Source: Zelopaecilomyces penicillatus (taxonomy: Eukaryota; Ascomycota; Sordariomycetes; Hypocreales; Pseudodiploosporaceae). From it: a DNA stretch of 64,000 nt. The stretch is from the NCBI GenBank assembly GCA_005765155.1, contig VCCP01000002.1, positions 124,001-188,000 on the forward strand, read 5' to 3'. Positions 36,225 to 45,708 of this stretch are shown piece after piece. The notes beneath the pieces are model-generated. The model searched no databases. It had not been told where the DNA came from and saw only the letters and a program-made list of their open reading frames with translations. The number at the start of each line of letters is the position of its first letter. Within the stretch, counting starts at the first letter, position 1. The position numbers were made by a program, and so were the translations under genes.

Positions 36225-37478
36225 TCACAATACCTCTTCACCATGCTGCTGTTCCATCAACTTCCCCATCAAATCCGCCATACCCTGCGCTCCATCCTCT
36301 GCAAAGAGAACCTTTGAGTTCCCCCACGTCTGTTCAGCCGCCTTGTGCGACCGCGCAAACATCTTCTCATCAAACTGCGCGACGAGAGGAAGCATGATCT
36401 GCTGAAGGCTAGCCTCATCATCTTGATCCTGCGCCTGTGCCTGTTGCCAACCCTTTGTAATCGCATCGGCTAGGTCGAGTGAGTCCCACAGCGCTAAATT
36501 AACTCCCTCTCCCGCCCATGGCATCATGAGATGCGCCGCATCGCCAATCAGTGCTAGACCTGACTGCGACTCCCACCTATGGTCGACAGGCAACATGTAA
36601 AGCGGCTTCTGAAGCATGCCGTTGATGTAGCTCACCGTGGTGGTCTCATCATCGAAGCCTGCAGCGATGAGGCGCCGGATCTGTTTGTCCCAGGTGCCAA
36701 ACATGCTCTGGTCATAAACAATCGTTTCTTTGAGACTACATTCGTCTCCTTCGATTCGCGTTTCGTCGTCGCTGCGGATACTGACATATAATCGAACGGA
36801 GCCCTTGGCGCCTCGGTGTGAGATTATGCCTTTGTTTTCGTCGAGAATGAAACACGATCCGCCGCCGACCATGGCGGCTAGATCTGGATACCGAGTCGCA
36901 GCATCAAGAATGTCCAGAGTAAGAATGTGAATGCCGCCATAATGAGGTTTTACATCCGTTAACAACAGCCGTGTCTTGGACCAAGCGCCATCAGCGCCAA
37001 CAACAAAGTCATACTCGGTAGTACCGTTGACTCCAAAGTCCAAGTGAATCTTTCCATTGTCTTGCCTCGTCGCACTTAGAAGCTTATGTCCCCATTTTAC
37101 AGTACCTGCGGGTAACATGGAGAAGAATAAGTTTGTCAAAGAATTGCGAGCAATCTCTGGCCGATTCCCTAAACCTGACTCATTCGCGTGGGTGACTTTG
37201 CCATTTTTATTAATAATAATCAGCTCCTCGGTGCAGTCTGCCGTCAACGGGAGAAACTGTTCAAAGAGCCCACACGCATGCACAGCCGCGAGGCCGGATT
37301 CCTCGTGCAGATCTAGATAACTAGAGGGCGCTGACAGAGCGGCTTCGGAGGGTTGGTCACGTAGCTCGTAGATGGTGAATGGAACACCACGCTTATGAAG
37401 AAGAGCACCGAGACATAGGCCGGAGGGACCGCCTCCAACGATGGCGATGCGTGGCTGGTGTCTGATTGTAGACGACAT
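36225..37478 (-). CDS. FAD-dependent monooxygenase, TetX-like class A
   Basis: Single exon, 417 aa. The N-terminal Rossmann motif IAIVGGGPSGLCLGALL starts at residue 11; a DG motif follows in FVVGADGAWSKTR, and GDAAHLMMPWAGEGVNLA near residues 315-332 is the second FAD (GD) motif with the TetX-type PWAGEGVN extension. Such enzymes hydroxylate aromatic or polyketide-like substrates using NAD(P)H and O2. No signal peptide or membrane anchor is visible. It lies 1.2 kb upstream of the NRPS break on the same strand, so it may once have been a tailoring enzyme; that is inference. It is intact, unlike the NRPS. Confidence 0.9.
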   Translation of the reverse strand: MSSTIRHQPRIAIVGGGPSGLCLGALLHKRGVPFTIYELRDQPSEAALSAPSSYLDLHEESGLAAVHACGLFEQFLPLTADCTEELIIINKNGKVTHANESGLGNRPEIARNSLTNLFFSMLPAGTVKWGHKLLSATRQDNGKIHLDFGVNGTTEYDFVVGADGAWSKTRLLLTDVKPHYGGIHILTLDILDAATRYPDLAAMVGGGSCFILDENKGIISHRGAKGSVRLYVSIRSDDETRIEGDECSLKETIVYDQSMFGTWDKQIRRLIAAGFDDETTTVSYINGMLQKPLYMLPVDHRWESQSGLALIGDAAHLMMPWAGEGVNLALWDSLDLADAITKGWQQAQAQDQDDEASLQQIMLPLVAQFDEKMFARSHKAAEQTWGNSKVLFAEDGAQGMADLMGKLMEQQHGEEVL

Positions 37479-38108
37479 GTTGATGGTGATTTACTGTCGC
37501 AAATTGTAATAGGGGAAAGTAAAGATGGGATTACGTGTCATTGACACTCAGTTTGATGCTGTTTGGGATGATGAGCGGGATTCTAACACCAGCCTCATTA
37601 TACTTCACCTGGGTATTTATCTTGACGATGGTCACTACAGACGGTTATATCGGCTCACGGTATATTCAGATTTATCATCAATCATGAATTTCCCGGATCC
37701 AAAACACACAAATCACCGATTCTAGCAGTCTATTCCATGATCCACATGTTCATTTCGGCATCTTTATGTCCCTTTTGACTGCAAGTTAAGACGACCGAAA
37801 CTCTCAGTCTGCATTCTTAAGTACCGGCGCCGGGGCCGAACCGTGTTCAAGTGGTGTGCCGGCTAAGTTGCCGGGGCTCGGGCCCGAGGTCGGCCACATC
37901 TGGACTTGGCGGAAACCGAGCCGATGGCCTCGGATTTATGTCTGACAAGACACTGTATGACGATGATGAGAAGGCTGAGGGCAAGTTTAAAACGGCAGCA
38001 ATTTCTTTTATAATTCATCAATTATTGAGAATTATCTCTCTGAATAAATCAATTAATACGCCTTGATGATTATCTAAAAAAAGATTTTTTTGCCTTGATC
38101 AATTCAAC
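37479..38108. promoter_or_regulatory. Divergent promoter region, FAD monooxygenase / methyltransferase
   Basis: 630 bp between two start codons on opposite strands. It includes a GC-rich block near 37820-37930. No specific operator was identified. Confidence 0.45.
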
Positions 38109-39014
38109 ATGTCATCTCGCCTGCCCGCCAATATCTTCAAAACTATCCAACGCCAGTCCTCCATAGGAATACAAAGCCACTTATACACCAGCATGGCGTC
38201 CGCACCTATCCCTCCCCATGAAAACCAATCCAACCCCAAGGATTGGTCCGCCAGCCAATACCTCGAGTTCGTCCAGCAGCGGACCCGCCCCGTCCACGAT
38301 CTCATTAGCCAAGTGCCCCTGACATCCCCACGCCGCATCGTCGATATCGGCTGCGGGCCGGGCAACTCCACCGAGGCGCTCGTTGCACGGTACCCAGACG
38401 CACACATCTCGGGTATAGATTCGTCCCCCAATATGGTCGAGACAGCGCGCAAAGCTCTTCCGGGCCTGCAATTCGATGTTGCGGATCTTAACACTTATAC
38501 ACCGGACGGACCCGTTGATCTGCTGTTCTCCAATGCCGTCTTTCAGTGGCTGGCCTACGATGACCGTATCCCTGTTATTAAAAGGCTTCTTGAGTCCTTG
38601 AAACCCGGTGGTGTCTTTGCCATGCAGATCCCAGACAATTTTACAGAGCACTCACACGAAAGCATGCGCGCTGTGGCAGAAGACGGACCTTGGGCTGAGA
38701 CATTGCGCTCACTCAAGCCTGCTCGAGAAGCTGTCCATACACCACAGCAACTATACGACGCTCTCAAGCCGCTCTGTTCATCGGTCGATTTATGGCATAC
38801 GCATTACCAACATCCGATGGAGAACCACCAAGGTATTGTGGAGTGGTTGAAGGGTACTGGTTTGCGGCCGTTTCTTGATCCGCTTGATCCGGAGCAGCAG
38901 GAGGGGTTTCTTGCTGCTTATCTGGAACGCATCAAGTCATTGTACCCAGAGTCGTATGATGGGAGTGTTTTGCTGCGGTTCCCTCGGCTTTTTATGGTGG
39001 CTGTTCGTGCTTGA
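38109..39014 (+). CDS. Trans-aconitate methyltransferase-like SAM enzyme
   Basis: Single exon, 301 aa from the first ATG. The SAM motif I is RRIVDIGCGPGNSTEAL; GIDSSPNMVETARKALP and DLLFSNAVFQWL match trans-aconitate 2-methyltransferase (Tam), which methylates trans-aconitate, an inhibitor of aconitase. Two in-frame starts are possible: Met1 at 38109, giving a basic Ser/Arg/Gln-rich leader of 28 residues without acidic residues (mitochondrial-type), and Met29 at 38193 (MASAPIPPHE), which matches the length of cytosolic homologues. Both ATGs could be used. It diverges from the FAD monooxygenase and converges on the TauD dioxygenase 346 bp away. Exact substrate is uncertain, since related enzymes methylate other acids. 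Confidence 0.88.
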   Translation: MSSRLPANIFKTIQRQSSIGIQSHLYTSMASAPIPPHENQSNPKDWSASQYLEFVQQRTRPVHDLISQVPLTSPRRIVDIGCGPGNSTEALVARYPDAHISGIDSSPNMVETARKALPGLQFDVADLNTYTPDGPVDLLFSNAVFQWLAYDDRIPVIKRLLESLKPGGVFAMQIPDNFTEHSHESMRAVAEDGPWAETLRSLKPAREAVHTPQQLYDALKPLCSSVDLWHTHYQHPMENHQGIVEWLKGTGLRPFLDPLDPEQQEGFLAAYLERIKSLYPESYDGSVLLRFPRLFMVAVRA

Positions 39015-39360
39015 GCCAAAGTCATTGCTACCCTATGTAATTTTTGGTATTTATCTAGTTCTAGCGATTCGGCATCAAAGCATTCAAACCATCATCCCTT
39101 TATTGGTATTCGAAATATAACTTAGTGCATCTTTTTTCCATGCAATTTGTCGCAGGGAGTCTCAACAAAGGCGGCTGCTTGAGACTATAGACAAGATACA
39201 ACACATATTCTGATGATAGTAATTGTAAAATAAAACTTGTTTGCAAAATAATGTTTCGCATCGATCATACGCTACCACGATTCTGGCCGATAGACATGGT
39301 CACTACTCGTACCTAGACTACCCTCCCGCTTTCTAAAAGTACAAACCATATTAAACCCAC
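39015..39360. other. Convergent 3' spacer
   Basis: Between the methyltransferase and dioxygenase stops; AT-rich, likely 3' UTRs of both. Nothing else seen. Confidence 0.6.
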
Positions 39361-40642
39361 TCATCCCGCAAACGGCGTCTCATACGGTGGTTCTGCCTGC
39401 GGCGTGATACGCGCCAAATGCCGCCTCTGACCTGATTCCCAGTCCACCAGCGCCGAATGCTGCGTGACTCGGTTATCCCAAACCACGACTGTGCCCTCCT
39501 CCCATTTGACCCGTGCCTGGAAATCAGCGCCGTATGCTAAATGATCATACAAGAACTTGAGCAGAGCGTCTGACTCTTCTTGCTTCAGGCCGACAATCTC
39601 TCGCGTGACTGCATGAAAGTGTTAGCATTGGCATTTGGCTCTTGCTATTTTTAACTGTTGGTCAGAATGTAGAAGCACTTACACTGAGGGTTCACATAGA
39701 GCGCCTTCTCCCCCGTCGCAGGATGTGTCCGCACAATCGGGTGCACATTCACCAATGGCTCTCGTCTCTTGATGCTATTCCGCGCCGCCGCGGCATTCAC
39801 CTGCTCAATCCCCGAATGCGTCGCCTTCAACCCATGCAGGCGCTCTTGAAACAGAGGACTTAGCCTCTTATACGCCTGCACCGCATCCACAAACAGTGTA
39901 TCACCACCCGTCTCAGGAGAATCCAGAATGTACAAAAAGGTCGTTCCAGGAGGCTGTTTCTCATACGAGACGTCAGAGTGCCACGCCACAGAGCTCGTCC
40001 GGGCTTTGAAGAAATCTTCGTGCGCTTTATCGCCAGCGCCTCGGTGTACAAGGTGGACTTCGGGATGGCCCTCCGGTGAACCTGATGTTGGGTGGATGTG
40101 GTGGCGGCCAAAGTACCCTCCGTATTTGAGCGCGTCGGCGACGGATAGGTCTGCGAAGTCTTGGGCGCGGAAGGCTACGACCTTGCGCTTAGCGACGAAG
40201 TGAGCGAGTTCGTCTTTGCCGGCGTCGGATAGCTGAGAGAGTTGCACGCCTCGGACTTCTGATCCAATTGACGGGGTGAGGTCGACCTTTTTAGATCCCG
40301 CGGGGAATAGGTTTGGGTAAGAAGTGTCGGCATCTTTGCCATGTTCGTAATGCTCAAAGGGCTCTAGGGGAGGGTATTGTTGCTTGGGGTTCCAGGTTGG
40401 AAGGTAGTTGGGATACTATGTCCAAGTTTCATCTGTAAGTCGGTGCTCTTCACGATTGACTGCCTACAGAAGAGCGCGGAAGAGTAACTAACCTTTGCCG
40501 CCGCATGCCCATTCTTTCCCGCTTCCGTGTCCTTGTCAATATAGGTGAGATCAATCTCCTTGTACTGTCCCAGATGAAGCTTGCGTGTTGTCGAAGTATC
40601 AACCTCGGTGGTGGTAGTAGTCTCGACTAATGAAGGTGCCAT
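39361..40642 (-). CDS. TauD/TfdA-type Fe(II)/2-oxoglutarate dioxygenase
   Basis: Exons 40642-40493, 40415-39683 and 39608-39361 (376 aa). Donors are GTTAGT and GTAAGT; acceptors are CATAG and GCAG. The start at 40642 (MAPSLVETTT) is preferred to an upstream Met twelve codons earlier. The iron ligands are visible as WHSDVSY (H-x-D) and the distal His in NRVTQHSAL; the Arg that binds 2-oxoglutarate lies in QRRHLARI. YPNYLPTWNP and GSEVRGVQLS are typical for fungal members. The family oxidises taurine, sulfonates, alkyl sulfates or 2,4-D-like substrates; sulfonate use would give sulfite. There is no signal peptide. It converges with the Tam-like gene. Confidence 0.92.
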
Positions 40643-42153
40643 TGTGAATATGTGATATAAGTGTCGTGAATTGCTCAAGTTTCAAGCACAATCTCGATTC
40701 TTCCTTTCGTATAGTAGGTAAAAACAGGTAAGACACATTCCTTTGCCCCATCCCGCTTTTTATAGGATTCTACGTCAACGGCCGAGGAGCTGGGGAAGCC
40801 TGATGGCGCTGCTCCCCCGCAATGGCACGCATGGCATCAGCTATGGCGAATTGGCCAAGTATGCCCAATCACCTCTTCATGCGCATCAACCGTGGATCTT
40901 AATCCTCTTTCGGCAACGGGAACCACATGTTATTCGGTACTTATATGAACAAAGGATGATGCGCATTCCTTCATGTTTCAATACCTGTGCAGCAAGCGCC
41001 ATGGTACGTTGATGTTATCCGTGGTGTGGATCACGCAATCCATCCTACTTAGTCGTAAGACGACTGACAAACCACGAGCTCACAACCTCAAACAGGCTGT
41101 GAATTCTCAGCTCGCAATCGGCACAGGACGTATGAAATGCAATAAATGCGAGATGGAATGTGGCAATTCTTCTAATGATGTCCAGTTTATTCAGTCGCCA
41201 CCTCTCCGCGTCGGCCAATATTGATCATTTATTCAGTGCCATGCATAGACAACAGCACTATTTAATATCCAGTGCTGACACAAGTGGTAAACGACATTTG
41301 TATATACAAGAACGCAATCCGAATTCAAATAATTACTTGCAGTTCCTTGTACTCACACTGCATTGTATCACTGTCATGTGCACTCATTCTCATGCGCCTT
41401 GTACATTCAAGGCATGGCTGAAACCGGGCTTTACTATGCAGGAACTAATGTGGAGAGATGATAAGAATGATATAGAGCGGAAAGTCATTATAAAATACGA
41501 AGAACAAGAATAGAAACCATCATCACGTGCAACCTACCCAGCTACGTGTGTTATGGGTTATGGTTGTTGTCGCGCCTCATTCAATTGTGACAGCCACCTG
41601 GAATACTTATTTGACCCTCTGATACCCGTCCACCTTTCCCCAATGTACATAGAGTGGCATCCGAGTTCAGCTTTCAAGGGAAATTAGCATTGTATCTGTC
41701 GATGAGCAGCCAGAACGCAGGCTGATAATCTGCATTGTTGGTTTGCACAAGCATGGGCTTTCTTGCCCAAACGCATCAATACGTCTGGTTCCAAGGCCCC
41801 AAATTTGATCCAGAAAACTAAGAAAATCAGTAAAACTCTTCTCTAACATGCTAGCCATGGATGTCGGTAGCGATTCCACACTCATAGAACCTCAATTCTT
41901 TATAGTAAAAATGGTCAAGGCGTCGTCAAATGCATAATCCTGCACACTACAGCTGAGGCTGGCTGGTGTCTAGAACCATGGTCCGGGACAAACACCTATG
42001 TTTATGTGAGCTTGGTCAGATGATGAACTATGGGCCGCGCAAAGACTGTGCTCTTTGATTGTACTTTGTTTCGACTGGTGCATTTGTTTTCTATGCCAAT
42101 CAGCAACTCTGCCATCGTTCCAGGTCTGCCACCTAACAACCCGACCTACAATC
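40643..42153. other. Intergenic, no gene seen
   Basis: Includes the dioxygenase promoter. Overlapping plus-strand frames of 80-117 codons between 40.7 and 41.5 kb show no domain and are rejected as genes. Confidence 0.45.
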
Positions 42154-43653
42154 TCAGTAGAGCCATGGGTCTTTGAGCAAGTCACGGGCCGTGCTACGCT
42201 CTACAGGATTCCACTTGACCATTTTCTTCACAAATTCCAGGAATTTTGCCTTCTCGTGACCGTTGATTCTTGTAACAGTGTTGTCGAATTCGACACCATA
42301 TGAAATCAGCTCAGGGTATTTGAAAGCGCCTGGATCACGTTTTTGTTTTAGCATGGTAGTTCCGTAATCTTGATCATTAATTTTTACTAACCATCGGGCT
42401 TGTAAAATATCGATGTTCTCTGGCCGGATCCAAGTAAATCAGGGGGTGGGGGACCCAAAAGATCGGTGATCTGAGCAAGATGCGTCAAGTCGTCATACTC
42501 GCCGCTGACCTGCTTATCGATCGGATCGTATAGCTGTTTTCCTTCCAGAAGGTCCCACATCTTGCAGTGCTATCGCGTTAATACCACTTCATACTCCTTT
42601 GGACTTTGCCGGCCTGAACTGAGCGCTTACCATGACCCCGAGACTCCATATATCTGCACTGTAGGAATAGCCAGCATCCAGAATAACCTCTGGGGCGCGG
42701 TAGGCTTCTGCTTGAATACAGCCCCAGTGAGGGGTTTTGCCTGACACTGATAAGCCAAAATCAGCAATCTGAACTATCCCAGTTGGTTTAGAGAACTGGC
42801 CGTAGTCGTTGCGCGAAAGATAAATGATGCGTTCATCCGTGATTTTCTGTGGCAACGGGCTGTGGTATTCGTCACGAGCATCTCTTTCCAAAATGGCAAC
42901 ATCTTCCATCTTTACCAGTATATTATCCGGTTTGAGGTCTTGCTATCCGTAAGTGTGCTGCAGATGATATGGGCAATATGACAAACCTGTGTGGATTACC
43001 TGGCATTCTGAATGCAAATAATCCAGTCCTTGCAAAATCATTTGCATAATGACTTTGAGAACATCCAAAGGTATAGCTGCTCCAACAAACCGCCGACATT
43101 AGACAATATAACCATGACGGCTCCCGCAAGCGTTCGAGAATGAGGCACAGATGGGTTCCAACGACGCCGTCTATAGTGAACGAACCCAACAATCTTCTCA
43201 CAAAATTCCAACCCTCATGTTTGCTGTTTACATGAGAAATATGGTCAAGCATTGCGAGTTCGTTTGCGGCGGCGTTCTGCCCAGCGCGGTGACTAACGGT
43301 GTTGATCTTGAGGGCGACATATTTTTCTCGAGACCAGCGCCAGCTGTGGACAAATAGTTAGACGAGAGAATCAACCATTGACCCATTGGGGGAAAAAAGC
43401 ACCTGTGCAAATCTCTGGCAAGCCATACTATTGAGCTTGAACCATAGCCAAGTTTGGTAGCAATCTGATATCTGCCGTCAAGTATTTGGCCAAGGGAAAC
43501 GGGATAGAACCGACTGGAGTCGTAATATGGAGTCTTTTCTTCCTCGACGAGTGAAGAGGGGTCAAGCCAAGGTGCAACTGCAGTTGATACAGGCCATGGA
43601 GGGTGTGTCAGAAACATAAACGATCTTGTTCTACAATACCTTAGAGAATTCAT
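42154..43653 (-). pseudogene. SRPK-type protein kinase with a frameshift
   Basis: Exons 43653-43403, 43343-42987, 42938-42631, 42560-42392 and 42329-42154. It shows the fungal SRPK-like layout: FYPVSLGQILDGRYQIATKL, the Gly-rich loop GYGSSS, VALKI, catalytic loop VIHTDLKPDNIL, IADFGLS, a substrate-loop region EAYRAPEVIL and SADIWSLGVM, ending in DLLKDPWLY. Exon 2 is 357 nt, one more than the flanking phases allow; the reading frame jumps between EPSWLY and RRFVGAAIPLDV at about 43098-43110, with no possible intron there. Without a compensating change the kinase would lose its catalytic loop. A start at 43653 gives a leader like those of other fungal SRPK-like kinases; a Met 20 codons upstream also exists. 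These kinases phosphorylate Ser/Arg-rich proteins. Sequence error remains an alternative. Confidence 0.8.
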
Positions 43654-44493
43654 CGTGTACTCATTGCGTAAACATTGGCACCCGTGTTCACGACAGCAGT
43701 TATGCTCTACCAATCTGGATCAGGGCTTTTGCTGCCGCCAATGATATAAAAGGTGATTTTAAAGATGTGCAATGCCCTCGCCTAATTCTCTGTCTGTGCT
43801 TTTGAGAGAGATCTAGATGAGCCAGTTGGTCATGTGTGTCAAACTAACACGTCGTCCATCGATGTTTGGGTGTCGATGGTAAGAGTCAGCAATATAAGTG
43901 CCCAGAGCACGTGAGAATAATATGTGTTTTGTTAGGAATGATTTTAAAGATTAGACCTCCAATACTGAATTAGATTTGAGTCGCATGAGTTAGCGTGCAA
44001 TACACACGTCGGGTATCTCACAATCAGAGAGGAGGAGCAGCAACAGTGACCGGTGACATACGCACCCCTTTCGGAAAGTTGGCAGGTCGGGAAATACCAA
44101 ATCCGGTAGAGCATCAGCATCAGCAAAGCAAGACAAACATATCCAACAAAGCCATCATTGATGAATATAGATACTTTGGAAGTTTTATTATGAGACTAAT
44201 TAACTGTTAACTTACAAGAACACCAATTCATGTCGATGTGGCGCCATGTAGGCAAGGAAGGCAGCCCTAGTTTTGATCAGATACCAATTTCCACTCCCTA
44301 TTTAGGCACCACCTATGCCGGGTAGGTCCCCCCAATTCTTCACCCATACCTACCTAGGTACTTACAACGCGATTTATCGCACATCTAAACATAAGAGGCT
44401 ATAAGAAATCCAACTACTATGATTGTATTGTAATCACCAGCCAACAAGAGCAAGCTCCGAGGTAAACCTCGACGGCGTGTATATCATGATCGG
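43654..44493. other. Intergenic, no gene seen
   Basis: Kinase upstream region and 3' flank of the small secreted protein. Only 60-70-codon antisense frames were seen. Confidence 0.5.
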
Positions 44494-44983
44494 CTATTTA
44501 ACAATGAAGGAATTATAAGCTTTCTTCTCCATACATGTTCCACTACCATACAGAATCTTCGCCCCTGTCGTACAGTCATTGCTCGTAAACGCTAAAAAGA
44601 AAAGAAGAGTAAGCGATCTTCCTTGACAGCAATCATGCGATTTTCGAGTTTGAGGGTTTACATACCATACACATAGATATAACCCCCCGGATTATAGAAG
44701 AATGCTCCAGTCTGAGCGTCGAGACGATAGCACCGGCTAGAGACAGGTGCTGCATGGTACAAGATGTTTCTATCGTTGCGGCTATTAATATTATTAGTGT
44801 GACCTGTTAGTCTCTGTAGAGCTTGGCAAGATTGATGGAACCGTATACACACCAATCATCCATGTTTCTGTACTGATTGAGCTTCACTGTATCTCTAGAC
44901 TCGACCTGGCCAGCAGTATTGGAAGGTAGACCAAATACACCAGCTATGGCACTGCCAGCGGCGATGATCAATGATGACTTCAT
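44494..44983 (-). CDS. Small secreted protein, 114 aa, four cysteines
   Basis: Exons 44983-44853, 44781-44666 and 44591-44494. All phases agree (131+116+98 nt = 115 codons). Splice ends are GTGTGT/AATAG and GTATGT/TTTTTAG. The start MKSSLIIAAGSAIAGVFG is a good signal peptide, followed by a short Ser/Thr stretch and ESRD. The mature chain has four Cys (DDCRND, SRCYRL, NDCTTG, GTCMEK) and a Tyr/Gly-rich centre (GAFFYNPGGYIYVYG). I do not recognise the family; the size, secretion and even Cys number suit an extracellular or effector-type protein. Each exon alone is too short to stand out, so the gene is easily missed. The original start could be 18 codons further upstream, but that would bury the signal peptide. 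Confidence 0.7.
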
Positions 44984-45708
44984 TGCGTGATGGTAAAGGG
45001 AGTAAGAAGTTTTGAGTAGGTTGTAGATGAATACCAAAAGATTGAAGTTGAGTCAAGAACTTTGTTTATATATGTATAAACCGACCTACATACAAGACGT
45101 AAAACCAAACTCTTCAGCTTTCTAGTACATCTCACAAATAAAAAGCAGCGCTAACATCTAGTGATTGGACTGGACAGTTTTGGAACTAAAAAAAGTCCAG
45201 CCGCACCCCAAGTCATTATGAGTCGACATGTGTGTGACACCAAACTCCAGCTATCATGAGTCAGGAGATGTGCGATATATAACATCCCTAGCTCACGGAT
45301 AATTCAGCAGGTGGCTAGTATACATACCAGGGCGGAGACAAATTATACCGCCAGCGTATAAGCGCCAAGTAATGCGGCTGGTGACTCTGCTTTAGTTGAA
45401 TGCCTAGTTACTGTCCGATGCATCTGATGGTTCTCAGAAAGCGCCACATCGCGATGCCCATCAAGTCCCCCTCCCTAGTTCGTTCAGCTGGTAGATCATG
45501 TCGATTGGGTTAGACAGCCAGCTTGTTGTAAAGTGAAGCGACGATTATCATTACCATCTATAGAAACATCTGCCGACGCTCCGGCCAAGACGCCAGGTTA
45601 TGCAAGCTCATCCAAACATGCCCCTTTTACATGCTAGTCATACAACCAACTTTTTGGGTAATAGTACAATACAAATACAAATACATGCAGTATCAGTCCC
45701 CTGACCCA
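44984..45708. other. Intergenic, no gene seen
   Basis: Promoter of the small secreted protein and 3' flank of the Suv3 gene. Nothing else supported. Confidence 0.5.

Noticed and set aside
40743..41513. Overlapping plus-strand frames of 80-117 codons
   Set aside because: No domain, no good start context, no joinable exons.
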